DNA of 64,000 bases from Flavobacterium muglaense (GTDB lineage: Bacteria > Bacteroidota > Bacteroidia > Flavobacteriales > Flavobacteriaceae). The DNA is taken from positions 1 to 64,000 of the forward strand of contig NZ_JACRUK010000020.1 in assembly GCF_014305155.1 (NCBI RefSeq), in the 5' to 3' direction. Below the pieces are notes generated by a model that searched no databases, had not been told where the DNA came from, and saw only the letters and a list, made by a program, of their open reading frames with translations. Within the stretch, counting starts at the first letter, position 1. Every line of letters begins with the position of its first letter. Both the position numbers and the translations under genes were made by a program. Positions 38,144 to 46,801 of this stretch are shown here, in pieces.

Positions 38144-39673
38144 TTATTCCCATTCTATAGTTGCTGGTGGCTTAGAGCTTATATCATAAACAACTCTATT
38201 TACTCCTTTTACTTTATTGATAATATCATTAGACACTTTCATCAAGAAATCATAAGGCAAGTGTACCCAATCTGCAGTCATACCGTCCGTAGATTCTACT
38301 GCACGCAACGCTACCACTTTCTCGTATGTACGCTCATCACCCATAACCCCTACACTGTTCACCGGAAGCAAAATAGCTCCTGCTTGCCAAACTTTATCAT
38401 ACAATCCCCAAGATTTCAAACCGTCGATAAAAACTTTATCTACATCTTGTAAAATTTGCACTTTTTCTAAAGTAATATCTCCTAAAATACGAATTGACAA
38501 TCCTGGTCCAGGAAAAGGATGTCTTCCTAATAATTCTGGATCAATTCCTAAACTCGCCCCAACTCTACGTACTTCATCTTTGAAAAGCATACGTAAAGGC
38601 TCCACGATTTTTAATTTCATATAATCCGGCAAACCTCCCACATTGTGGTGTGATTTAATTGTTGCAGATGGTCCTTTTACAGAAACTGATTCAATTACAT
38701 CTGGATAAATCGTTCCCTGAGCCAACCAAGTAACATCTTCGATAAGATGCGATTCAGCATCAAAAACTTCGATAAATGCATTACCAATAGCTTTTCTTTT
38801 TAATTCAGGATCAGTAACTCCAGCTAAGGCATCATAAAAACGTTGAGAAGCATCTACTCCTTTTACATTTAATCCCATTCCTTCGTATTGATCTAAAACG
38901 CTCTGAAATTCATCTTTTCTAAGCAAACCGTTATTTACAAAAATACAATATAGGTTTTTACCAATTGCTTGATGTAATAAAACAGCAGCTACAGTTGAGT
39001 CTACTCCTCCTGAAAGTCCCAGAACTACTTTGTCATCTTGTAATTTCTCTTTTAACTCTGACACCATTTCTTCAACAAATGCATTTGGTGTAAATGTTTG
39101 CGGAACATCGGCAATTTTTACCAAGAAATTCTCTAACATTTTTGAACCATCTGTTGAGTGAAAAACTTCTGGATGGTATTGAATGGCATAAGTTGTTTCG
39201 CCTTCAATTTTGTAAGCCGCAAATTCCACATCGTGTGTACTAGCCAGTTTTACACCATTAGTAGGCAAGGCTTTAATACTATCACTATGACTCATCCAAA
39301 CTTGACTATTAAGATCAACTCCTTCGAAGAAAATTTCATCTTCTTTTATATAAGATAAGTTTGCTCTACCATATTCTCTCGTATTTGATGCTGCAACCTC
39401 TCCACCACTAAAGTGAGCTAAGTATTGCGCACCGTAACATACGGCTAACATAGGTAATTTTCCTCTGATTTGTGACAAATCAGGATGCGGAGCGTCATCT
39501 GCTCTCACAGAAAATGGGCTTCCACCTAAAATTACGGCTTTATAACTTGATAAATCACTCGGAAAATGATTGTAAGGAAAAATTTCGCAGAATATATTTA
39601 ATTCGCGAACTCTACGCGCAATAAGCTGAGTATATTGCGATCCGAAATCTAAAATAAGTACGTTGTGTTGCAT
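38144..39673 (-). CDS. guaA: GMP synthase (glutamine-hydrolysing)
   Basis: This 509-residue enzyme converts XMP to GMP. The class I amidotransferase domain (about 1-190) has nucleophile Cys in [18 protein letters not shown] (about 73-90) and His/Glu in [10 protein letters not shown]. The ATP-PPase loop [17 protein letters not shown] is at about 217-233. The C-terminal dimerisation/substrate domain ([33 protein letters not shown]) is complete. The start is the ATG at 39673; a TTG two codons upstream is not used. Confidence 0.97.
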   Translation of the reverse strand: MQHNVLILDFGSQYTQLIARRVRELNIFCEIFPYNHFPSDLSSYKAVILGGSPFSVRADDAPHPDLSQIRGKLPMLAVCYGAQYLAHFSGGEVAASNTREYGRANLSYIKEDEIFFEGVDLNSQVWMSHSDSIKALPTNGVKLASTHDVEFAAYKIEGETTYAIQYHPEVFHSTDGSKMLENFLVKIADVPQTFTPNAFVEEMVSELKEKLQDDKVVLGLSGGVDSTVAAVLLHQAIGKNLYCIFVNNGLLRKDEFQSVLDQYEGMGLNVKGVDASQRFYDALAGVTDPELKRKAIGNAFIEVFDAESHLIEDVTWLAQGTIYPDVIESVSVKGPSATIKSHHNVGGLPDYMKLKIVEPLRMLFKDEVRRVGASLGIDPELLGRHPFPGPGLSIRILGDITLEKVQILQDVDKVFIDGLKSWGLYDKVWQAGAILLPVNSVGVMGDERTYEKVVALRAVESTDGMTADWVHLPYDFLMKVSNDIINKVKGVNRVVYDISSKPPATIEWE

Positions 39674-39846
39674 GCGCAAAAATACTTTTTATATTCGGAA
39701 TTGAAAAATCGAAATTTGAAAAATATTTATTTTTTTTTCAAAGATTCCTTAATAGGCTTATTTTCTTATAAAAATGACCTGTCAACCCTTTTAATTTCTA
39801 CTTATTAGATCAAAAATACCGCAAAACCATATCTAGTTTAATATCG

Positions 39847-39854
39847 TATATTTG
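39847..39854 (+). promoter_or_regulatory. Putative -7 element
   Basis: TATATTTG fits TAnnTTTG, 59 bases before the ATG at 39914. Confidence 0.45.
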
Positions 39855-39913
39855 CTCAAAAGCATGCAACAATCAAGCTTTTAAAACCCAATTATTTCTA
39901 AATTAAATACCTA

Positions 39914-40441
39914 ATGAAAATTAAAACTCATACACTGATCGGTCTTTTATCCTTATTTATTGTTTCTTGTAGCGTGATTGACAAGTTGCTCACTTTTACT
40001 GTTTCTAATCAAACCGAGTTTAAAATAGGCGTTGGTTTTCCACTTAATATTGCAAATGGAATCCCCACTCCTGACGTGACTACAAATTCTAGCGCTGATT
40101 TTGAGAACAACAATACGAAAGCCAGCTTAGTAAAAGATGTCAAGTTGAAAGAATTGAAACTAAGCATTACAGACCCAACTGACAAAACGTTTAGCTTTTT
40201 AAAATCCATTCACATCTACATTTCGACAGATGCTAATGACGAAATTGAACTTGCCTACCTAGACAATATTAGTGTTACTACTAATACACTAACACTTACA
40301 CCTACCACCGAAAAACTAGACAAATACATTAAAGCGTCTAGTTACAAACTACGAACAGTTGCAGTCACTAAAGAAACAATAACTTCGGATGTAACCATAA
40401 AAGCTGATATGAAGTTTACGGTTACAGCTGATCCGTTTTAA
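39914..40441 (+). CDS. Small lipoprotein, unknown function
   Basis: This 175-residue protein has a lipobox at LFIVSC (Cys at 19). The rest is a beta-rich, Thr/Lys/Asp-rich domain (TFTVSNQTEFKIGVGFPLNI, ITSDVTIKADMKFTVTADPF), which I do not recognise by name. It ends 21 bases before the convergent gene ending at 40463. Confidence 0.7.
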   Translation: MKIKTHTLIGLLSLFIVSCSVIDKLLTFTVSNQTEFKIGVGFPLNIANGIPTPDVTTNSSADFENNNTKASLVKDVKLKELKLSITDPTDKTFSFLKSIHIYISTDANDEIELAYLDNISVTTNTLTLTPTTEKLDKYIKASSYKLRTVAVTKETITSDVTIKADMKFTVTADPF

Positions 40442-40462
40442 TTATTAAAAATTATAGAATCC

Positions 40463-41164
40463 TTATTCTTTGATAAAGGTGAATTTAGATTTTACACCTT
40501 TATCAAAGTTATTCCATAAATCCGATAAAAGTAAGGTGCCGGCGCTATCATAAATATAGAAAGCTCCTGTGTTTCCACCTAATGAACCACGGTTTAACGC
40601 TTCTAACTCTAAGTAATTCAAGCCTTCTTTTAAATCCATGTGAATATCTCTAAAGCCACTATCTAAATACAAATTATTTACTAAAACAATTGATTTATAA
40701 TCATGAATACTCGTTGCTTTTATCAAATCACCATCAATTGCACCGTAATCACGTACTCTAATTAGCAAGGTTTTTGATTTGGTTCTAATCGTACCAAAAT
40801 CCAAATCTTTTTGATTTAAATACGAAGTATCCTCTTTTAAGCCGCTATTAACTAAGCTTTTATTGATACTTTTATTCATTTTATCACGTACTTCATCACC
40901 TGGATTAATAAAATCATTCGTTTGAATCATCGAAATAGGATCTGGATCTCCAATCTTGAATGTGGTACTCTGAAATTTAGTTTCTGGCTTTTTAAGAATA
41001 TTAGGCGCTACAATATCCGGTGGTGCAACTGTTGGCGGAGGCGTTTTTTTGATTTTTACGCTTGTATCCACAGGAGGAATCGCTTTAAACTTTGAACTAA
41101 ACTCTGATTGAGAGTAGCCGTTTATAGCAAAACACATCATAACAATCCAAACTACCTGCTTCAT
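40463..41164 (-). CDS. Secreted protein with FKAIPP box, paralogue 1
   Basis: This 233-residue protein has a signal peptide (residues 1-18, ending GYS). After it comes SEFSSKFKAIPP, a Pro/Lys-rich linker (KKTPPPTVAPPDIVAPN), then a beta-rich domain (from KTLLIRVRDYGAIDGDLI to the end). The same layout occurs in the next gene at 41310: FKAIPP, Pro-rich linker, then KxxRxRDxxxxDGDxI and EALNxG motifs. The two are clearly paralogues. I do not recognise the family; the domain could be a carbohydrate-binding or surface beta-sandwich. Its 3' end contains a perfect inverted repeat (40468-40508). Confidence 0.7.
   Translation of the reverse strand: MKQVVWIVMMCFAINGYSQSEFSSKFKAIPPVDTSVKIKKTPPPTVAPPDIVAPNILKKPETKFQSTTFKIGDPDPISMIQTNDFINPGDEVRDKMNKSINKSLVNSGLKEDTSYLNQKDLDFGTIRTKSKTLLIRVRDYGAIDGDLIKATSIHDYKSIVLVNNLYLDSGFRDIHMDLKEGLNYLELEALNRGSLGGNTGAFYIYDSAGTLLLSDLWNNFDKGVKSKFTFIKE
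40468..40508. repeat. Perfect 14-base inverted repeat inside a coding 3' end
   Basis: CTTTGATAAAGGTG (40468-40481) and CACCTTTATCAAAG (40495-40508) with a 13-base loop, at the end of the gene at 40463 and next to a convergent gene. There is no T run on either strand, so it is not a simple terminator. Confidence 0.75.
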
Positions 41165-41309
41165 ATTTTATCGCTTTGTTTTTTTATACAAATATTCTAA
41201 TTATCAAGTTGCAACAAATATACCAAGCTTTATTTTTAGAAAACAAAAGCGAAGCGCAACATTAAAAAAACTTTAACCTTATCCCTTAAATTTTAGCCAA
41301 AACGAGCTT

Positions 41310-41903
41310 TTATTGCCTATCTACTATTATAGTTGCCATAAAACCTTGCCCAATATTCCATTGACTTGCCGAAATCACAACTCCTTTATCGTCAAACACT
41401 TTAAACTCGGCTGTGTTTGGAGCTGCAAAACCTTCGTTTAATGCCTCAAAATCAATTCTATTTACACCTTTTTCGAGCTGTATTTCAAATCCTTTAAAAT
41501 CTTCTTCCAATAGCACATCATGATCTACGATCTTATAATTGACATATATTCTTATGCGATCACCATCCACATAAGCACCATCTCTATACTGCACCCTTGC
41601 TGTTTTTGAACTGGTTTTGTACACCCCTAAATCTTGATTGCGCTGATACAGCACCGCTGCCACAACTTTATCATTTTTAGGCACCTTGAACTTGTTTTCT
41701 GGTAGAACTGCTGCAATATAAGGAATCACTTTTGGCGGTGGCGCTATTGAAGGACCCGCTTTTTTTACTTTAATTTCTTTCTCTTTTGGCGGAATGGCCT
41801 TAAAATTTGCACCAAACTCCTCTTGGGAATAACCTTCACTCATTGCTCCAAAGAGCAAAATAAAGACAAAAACGCCACTAAAAAACCTCCTACATCTATC
41901 CAT
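41310..41903 (-). CDS. Secreted protein with FKAIPP box, paralogue 2
   Basis: This 197-residue protein has a signal peptide (about 1-27, FFSGVFVFILLFGAMSEGYS), then EEFGANFKAIPP, a Lys/Pro linker (KVKKAGPSIAPPPKVIPY) and a beta-rich domain (KTARVQYRDGAYVDGDRIRI to SQWNIGQGFMATIIVDRQ). It is a paralogue of the upstream-coordinate gene at 40463; the two are 145 bases apart on the same strand. Start: ATG at 41903 (a GTG one codon earlier is also possible). Confidence 0.7.
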   Translation of the reverse strand: MDRCRRFFSGVFVFILLFGAMSEGYSQEEFGANFKAIPPKEKEIKVKKAGPSIAPPPKVIPYIAAVLPENKFKVPKNDKVVAAVLYQRNQDLGVYKTSSKTARVQYRDGAYVDGDRIRIYVNYKIVDHDVLLEEDFKGFEIQLEKGVNRIDFEALNEGFAAPNTAEFKVFDDKGVVISASQWNIGQGFMATIIVDRQ

Positions 41904-42067
41904 CACCTATTTTATTTAAATTAAAAAACCAGCAAAACCATTTCACTTTACTCATATTGATAACTTTAAACTTTACAAAATATTTCGTTTTAATCGATAA
42001 AGATTCTATTAAAAACGAACATTTTTAAACAAAAAAGGTGTTTTTTACTTTCTCGTAATTCTTTAAA

Positions 42068-42098
42068 TTGCAAAAAATATACCAAGATTTACGTTTTG
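42068..42098 (+). promoter_or_regulatory. Bacteroidota promoter of ridA
   Basis: TTG (42068-42070), 19-base spacer, TACGTTTTG (42090-42098). The -7 box departs from the consensus by one base. Confidence 0.55.
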
Positions 42099-42128
42099 GT
42101 CTAAACCCAACAATCAAACACAATTACA

Positions 42129-42512
42129 ATGAAAAGAGAAAACATTTTGACCGGTTCTCCATGGGAAGACAAAATGGGCTATTGTCGTGCCGTGCGCATT
42201 GGTAATATTATTGAAGTTTCTGGGACAGTGGCTATAGTCGATGGCGAAAAAGTTACAGCAACTGATGCCTATGCCCAAACTTTTAATATTCTAGAACGGG
42301 TAGCAAAAGTACTCGAAGATCTAGACGCTAGCATGAAAGACGTGATCCGAACGCGTATCTTTACCACGGACATTAACACCTTTGAAACTGTCGCAAATGC
42401 TCATGCTGCGTTTTTTAAAGAAGTAAAACCAACTACAGGCTTTTATGAAATCAGTAAATTAGTTGCTCCTGAATATCTAGTTGAGATAGAATTCACAGCG
42501 GTTGTTTCTTAA
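42129..42512 (+). CDS. ridA: RidA-family enamine/imine deaminase
   Basis: This 127-residue protein of the YjgF/YER057c/UK114 family hydrolyses reactive enamines and imines that leak from PLP enzymes. The catalytic Arg lies in KDVIRTRIFTTDINTFETVA (about 71-90). Conserved Glu-rich strands (KPTTGFYEISKLVAPEYLVEIEFTAV) close the fold. Subtype with a longer N-terminus (TGSPWEDKMGYCRAVRIGN), which is common in Bacteroidota. It is followed by a terminator and then the CLC gene. Confidence 0.9.
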   Translation: MKRENILTGSPWEDKMGYCRAVRIGNIIEVSGTVAIVDGEKVTATDAYAQTFNILERVAKVLEDLDASMKDVIRTRIFTTDINTFETVANAHAAFFKEVKPTTGFYEISKLVAPEYLVEIEFTAVVS

Positions 42513-42533
42513 AAAAAGAAGATAATTTAAAAG

Positions 42534-42576
42534 GATTGTAATACTTTAGCAAAATAAAGAATTACAATCTTTTTTA
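42534..42576 (+). terminator. Intrinsic terminator after ridA
   Basis: GATTGTAAT-A-CTTT ... AAAG-A-ATTACAATC followed by T7. It sits only 9 bases before the CLC ATG, so the next gene needs readthrough or a promoter hidden here. Confidence 0.8.
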
Positions 42577-42584
42577 TTAGCATA

Positions 42585-43841
42585 ATGAATTTAGAAAAAA
42601 TAAAAAATACTAGCGTTCTTATATTTCAATGGGTGTTCATTTGCACCATAATTGGTTCCTTATCGGGATCAGCGTCTGCACTGTTACTTGTTGCTTTAGA
42701 ATGGGCTGCTCAATATAGAGCGCACCACAATTGGATTATTTGGCTATTGCCAATTGGTGGTTTAGGCATTGGTCTTTTGTACCATTATTACGGCAGCTCT
42801 GTAGTGCGAGGAAATAACTTATTACTAGAAGAATACGAAGCGCCGAAAAAGCAAATCTCAATAAAGATGGCTCCATTAGTCCTTATTGGTACAATTGTAA
42901 CACATCTTTTTGGAGGATCAGCTGGACGAGAAGGAACGGCAGTGCAAATGGGTGGCGCAATAGCCGATCAATTTACTAGCTTGTTTAAACTTGACGCTTC
43001 TGATAGAAAAACATTAATTATACTAGGAATAAGTGCTGGTTTTGCATCCGTTTTTGGCACTCCACTAGCAGGCGCTATATTTGCTCTTGAAGTCGTGTAT
43101 TTTAGTAAAATAAGCTTAAAAAGCCTCGTGCTTTCTTTCTTAGTCGCTTTCATTGCCTACTTTACAGTTGAGTTTTGGGCTGTTAAACACACGCATTATT
43201 CTATCCCTACCACTCCCGAAATTACAATCGAAAACCTAGCATGGATCCTTCCTATTAGCATCTTGTTTGGTCTTGCTGCTATGCTCTTTTCTAGAAGCAC
43301 TCATTTCTGGGGGCATTTATTTTCAAAAACGATCTCTTACCCGCCTTTGCGTCCTTTTGTAGGCGGATTACTTTTTGCCATAGCGATGTACTTTATAAAC
43401 ACTCCAAAATATATGGGACTAGGCGTACCTACTATTGTAGAGTCGTTTTCAACCCCTAGTGCTTATTATGACTTTTTGCTCAAAATATTGTTTACTGGAT
43501 TCACCCTAGGAGCAGGTTTTAAAGGCGGAGAAGTTACTCCACTCTTTTTTATTGGTGCCACGCTTGGAAGTTGCTTGTCTGGTTTTATACCATTACCCAT
43601 CGCATTTTTAGCCGGATTGGGATTTGTAGCGGTTTTTTCGGGTGCCACTCATACTCCTATCGCCTGCACCGTTATGGGCTTAGAACTTTTCGGACTTCAA
43701 AACGGTATCTATATAGGTACAGCCTGTTTTATTGCTTATTTAGCATCTGGACCGGTAGGAATTTACCATTCTCAAATAGTAAAAGGACCTAAATATCATT
43801 TATATAAAAAACTAAAAAGACAAAAATTAGATAATTTCTAA
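42585..43841 (+). CDS. CLC-family anion transporter, possibly F-type
   Basis: This 418-residue membrane protein of the CLC channel/antiporter family has about ten membrane segments and the gating-Glu motif GGSAGREGTAVQMGG (near residues 107-121). Where classical CLCs have GSGIP, the corresponding loop reads VVRGNNLLLEEYE (about 73-85). GREGT in place of GREGP and loss of GSGIP are features I associate with the fluoride-selective CLC-F group, so a fluoride/proton antiporter is plausible but unproven. A GGE motif (GAGFKGGEVTPLFF) lies near 308-321. No fluoride riboswitch pattern is seen upstream. Confidence 0.85.
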   Translation: MNLEKIKNTSVLIFQWVFICTIIGSLSGSASALLLVALEWAAQYRAHHNWIIWLLPIGGLGIGLLYHYYGSSVVRGNNLLLEEYEAPKKQISIKMAPLVLIGTIVTHLFGGSAGREGTAVQMGGAIADQFTSLFKLDASDRKTLIILGISAGFASVFGTPLAGAIFALEVVYFSKISLKSLVLSFLVAFIAYFTVEFWAVKHTHYSIPTTPEITIENLAWILPISILFGLAAMLFSRSTHFWGHLFSKTISYPPLRPFVGGLLFAIAMYFINTPKYMGLGVPTIVESFSTPSAYYDFLLKILFTGFTLGAGFKGGEVTPLFFIGATLGSCLSGFIPLPIAFLAGLGFVAVFSGATHTPIACTVMGLELFGLQNGIYIGTACFIAYLASGPVGIYHSQIVKGPKYHLYKKLKRQKLDNF

Positions 43842-43909
43842 TATCTAAAAGCATGTTAAATTAAAAATGAGCTAAAACTTTACATTAAAAAAATGTAATT
43901 TCGCAAACT

Positions 43910-44917
43910 ATGAAAACACAAGACATTCACGCAATACAGTTATTATTAGCAACACCCAAAAAAATTGCAATCATCCCACACAGAGGTCCTGACGGAGATG
44001 CAATGGGTTCAACTTTAGGTTTATATCATTTTTTATTAAAAAACAACCACCATCCAACAGTTATTGCTCCTAATGAATTCCCTGATTTCTTAGCATGGCT
44101 TCCAGGCTCAGAAACCGTTAAAATATTCGAAAAAGACAAAGAAAACTGTACAAAAATCCTTGAAGAAGCAGAGTTAATCTTCACATTAGATTTCAATGCT
44201 TTTCATCGTGTAGGCTCGGATATGGAACAGGTTCTTGCCCAAATGAAGGCCCCTTATATCATGATTGACCACCATCAAAAACCGGATGACTACGCTACTG
44301 TTACTTATTCGGATACGTCGATGGGATCTACTTGCGAGATGCTATATAATTTTATTTCGTTTTTGGACAAAAAAGCCGATATTAATCAAACCATCGGAAC
44401 TTGTATTTACACTGGTATTTTGACTGATTCTGGTTCGTTTAGATTTCCAGGAACAACAGGTAATACACACCGCATTGTAGCTGAATTGATTGACTTGGGA
44501 GTCGAAAATACAAAAATACCCAACTTGCTTTTTGAAAACAGCTCTTACAGTCGTTTGCAATTATTAGGTAGAGCACTTCAAAACATGAAGGTTTTAACAG
44601 ACTATCAAACTACTTATACAACACTTACTCAGGAGGAGTTAACTACTTTTGATTACGTAAAAGGCGATACCGAAGGAATTGTAAATTACGGTTTAAGCAT
44701 AAAAGGAGTTGTTTTTACCGCTATTTTTATCGAAAATAAAGACGAAAAAATAATCAAAATATCATTCCGATCGCAAGGTGACTTTGATGTAAATGAATTT
44801 GCTAGAGCTCATTTTAACGGTGGAGGACACCGCAATGCCGCTGGAGGAAAATCAGAGGTTTCAATGGAAGAAACAATAAACAAATTTGAAAGTTTAGTAA
44901 CCCAATTAACGATATAA
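43910..44917 (+). CDS. DHH/DHHA1 phosphoesterase (NrnA-like)
   Basis: This 335-residue enzyme has the DHH signature IMIDHHQKPDD (about 118-128) with preceding HRGPDGDAMGSTLGL (about 25-38) binding two metals. The C-terminal DHHA1 domain (about 255-330) ends with FNGGGHRNAAGGK (binding the substrate end). The family degrades short RNAs and/or 3'-phosphoadenosine 5'-phosphate. It opens the plus-strand run to gldI, with a 6-base gap to it, and is cotranscribed with it. Confidence 0.9.
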   Translation: MKTQDIHAIQLLLATPKKIAIIPHRGPDGDAMGSTLGLYHFLLKNNHHPTVIAPNEFPDFLAWLPGSETVKIFEKDKENCTKILEEAELIFTLDFNAFHRVGSDMEQVLAQMKAPYIMIDHHQKPDDYATVTYSDTSMGSTCEMLYNFISFLDKKADINQTIGTCIYTGILTDSGSFRFPGTTGNTHRIVAELIDLGVENTKIPNLLFENSSYSRLQLLGRALQNMKVLTDYQTTYTTLTQEELTTFDYVKGDTEGIVNYGLSIKGVVFTAIFIENKDEKIIKISFRSQGDFDVNEFARAHFNGGGHRNAAGGKSEVSMEETINKFESLVTQLTI

Positions 44918-44923
44918 CGTAGT

Positions 44924-45625
44924 ATGAAATACACTCATTTAATTGTAATGCTATTATTTGTAACCGGACTTGTCTCTAGTTGTAAGCAGCATCAAGAAGC
45001 GCGAAGACCAATCTCACAAGCATCTGGGTCGTTCATGAAAAAATCTGTGGCTAGAAATAAAAAACTCGTAGCAACCGAAGAAGACCAAATACAAGCAGTT
45101 ATAAAAAGTACCCCTACAATGGAGTATATAGCATCGTCAAAAGGCTATTGGTACGCTTATGAAACTAAGAATCTAACTGATACTTTGACTCCAAAAAAAG
45201 GAGACATCGCCTACTTTGACTATGAAATAAAAGACCTCAATGGAGCTGTGATTTATACCCAAGAGGAATTAAAACCACAAGCGTATCGTGTAGACAAAGA
45301 AGACATCATGATGGGTTTAAGAAACGGAATAAAACTATTGCATAAAACCGAAAAAGCAATCTTTCTTTTTCCTTCGCACATGGGATTTGGGTATCATGGA
45401 GACAATAAAAAAATAGGTGTTAATCAGCCGTTAATGTGTACCGTGACCTTACGAGATTTTAAACCGGAACCTAGCTACAAAAAAACAGCACCAACCTCAT
45501 CTACAGAGGCAATAGCACCAGAAACTACTGAAACCATAGTAAAAAAAGTTAAAAAAGAAACAGCTCCCAAACCGCAACTTCCTGCTAAAAAGACTGTCAC
45601 TACCGCAAAAGACACTCTAAAATAA
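44924..45625 (+). CDS. gldI: Gliding-motility peptidyl-prolyl isomerase lipoprotein GldI
   Basis: This 233-residue lipoprotein has Cys at residue 20 in VSSC and an FKBP-type PPIase domain (about 55-190): KGYWYAYETKNLTDTLTPKK..GDIAYFDYEIKDLNGAVIYT and ...LLHKTEKAIFLFPSHMGFGY HGDNKKIGVNQPLMCTVTL. The C-terminal tail is Lys/Pro/Ala-rich (KKVKKETAPKPQLPAKKT). In F. johnsoniae, GldI is needed for gliding, probably for folding or stability of gliding-machinery parts. It is coupled to the upstream DHH gene (6 bases) and followed 19 bases later by two further PPIases. Confidence 0.9.
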   Translation: MKYTHLIVMLLFVTGLVSSCKQHQEARRPISQASGSFMKKSVARNKKLVATEEDQIQAVIKSTPTMEYIASSKGYWYAYETKNLTDTLTPKKGDIAYFDYEIKDLNGAVIYTQEELKPQAYRVDKEDIMMGLRNGIKLLHKTEKAIFLFPSHMGFGYHGDNKKIGVNQPLMCTVTLRDFKPEPSYKKTAPTSSTEAIAPETTETIVKKVKKETAPKPQLPAKKTVTTAKDTLK

Positions 45626-45644
45626 TACGTTAACTACTATCAAT

Positions 45645-46769
45645 ATGAAAAAAAGCATCTTATTTCTATTACTCGTAATTACTACTTTAACGTCTTGCAA
45701 AGAAGACAACAGTAATCTTCCTGATGGTTTATATGCCAAAATAGAAACGAATAAAGGAACCATTATTTTAGCTTTAGAGTATAAAAAAGCGCCAATTACC
45801 GTTGCTAACTTCGTGACTTTGGCCGAAGGAAAAAATGATTTTGTAACCAATGAACATTTAAAAGGGAGACCCTTTTTTGACGGTTTACGATTTCACCGCG
45901 TTATAAAAGACTTTATGATTCAAACTGGAGACCCATTAGGAACGGGCTCAGGAGATGGAGGATATAAATTTAAAGATGAATTTAGTGATCTTCGATTTGA
46001 GAATGGTGGTGTTTTGGCTATGGCTAATAACGGACCAGGAACCAACAGCAGTCAGTTTTTTATCACTCATGTCCCTACACCATGGCTGGACGGGAAGCAC
46101 ACCATTTTTGGCCATGTAATTGAAAACGGCATGGAAGTAGTCAATAGAGTGGAACAAAGCGATTTTATAAAAAGCGTTACTATTATTAGAAATGGTGAAG
46201 CCGCTAAAAAGTTTAATGCCATAAAAGTATTTTACGATTATTTCTCGATTGAAGCCGAAAATCAAAGAAAGAAAAAGGAGATTGATGCTCAAGCTAAAAA
46301 AGAATATGACGAAAAATACAAAGATGTTCGCGAAGACAAAGTAAAATACTTTAACGCTTTAAAAAGCAAAGCAACTAAAACGTCAAGCGGTCTTAAATAC
46401 GTTATTACCAAAAAATCAACTGGAAAAAAACCAGCAAAAGGAGCCGATATCTACATCCATTATGCAGGATTTCTGGAAGATGGCCAACTTTTTGATAGTA
46501 GTATTGAAAATGTCGCTGAAACTTTTGGAAAATTCGATCAAAATAGAGCTGACCAAGGTGGATACCAACCAATTCCTTTTCAAGCAGGAAAAAAAGACGG
46601 TATGATTCCCGGATTTATCGAAGGCTTAAGTAAGTTATCATTGGGGGACAAAGCAATACTATTCATTCCTTCACATTTAGCATACGGTGCTGGCGGTGCT
46701 GGAGATGTAATTCCGCCTAATGTCAACATCATTTTTGAAATCGAGTTAATAGATCCAACTGTAAAGTAA
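45645..46769 (+). CDS. Cyclophilin-FKBP fusion peptidyl-prolyl isomerase lipoprotein
   Basis: This 374-residue lipoprotein has Cys at 18 (LTSC). A cyclophilin domain (about 25-195, with FHRVIKDFMIQTGDPLGTGS and FITHVPTPWLDGKHTIFGHV) is followed by a charged linker and an FKBP domain (about 240-374, with DIYIHYAGFLEDGQLFDSSI and GDKAILFIPSHLAYGAGGAG DVIPPN). Two PPIase folds in one secreted lipoprotein are uncommon outside Bacteroidota. It lies between gldI and the paralogue at 46802 with short gaps, so the three PPIases form one transcript, probably for periplasmic or surface protein folding. Confidence 0.9.
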   Translation: MKKSILFLLLVITTLTSCKEDNSNLPDGLYAKIETNKGTIILALEYKKAPITVANFVTLAEGKNDFVTNEHLKGRPFFDGLRFHRVIKDFMIQTGDPLGTGSGDGGYKFKDEFSDLRFENGGVLAMANNGPGTNSSQFFITHVPTPWLDGKHTIFGHVIENGMEVVNRVEQSDFIKSVTIIRNGEAAKKFNAIKVFYDYFSIEAENQRKKKEIDAQAKKEYDEKYKDVREDKVKYFNALKSKATKTSSGLKYVITKKSTGKKPAKGADIYIHYAGFLEDGQLFDSSIENVAETFGKFDQNRADQGGYQPIPFQAGKKDGMIPGFIEGLSKLSLGDKAILFIPSHLAYGAGGAGDVIPPNVNIIFEIELIDPTVK

Positions 46770-46801
46770 AACATAATTAAAAAAAGTCAGACCTTAATTT
46801 A

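Noticed and set aside
42513..42584. Fluoride riboswitch upstream of the CLC gene
   Set aside because: The gap is 72 bases and is explained by a terminator hairpin; no riboswitch core was recognised.
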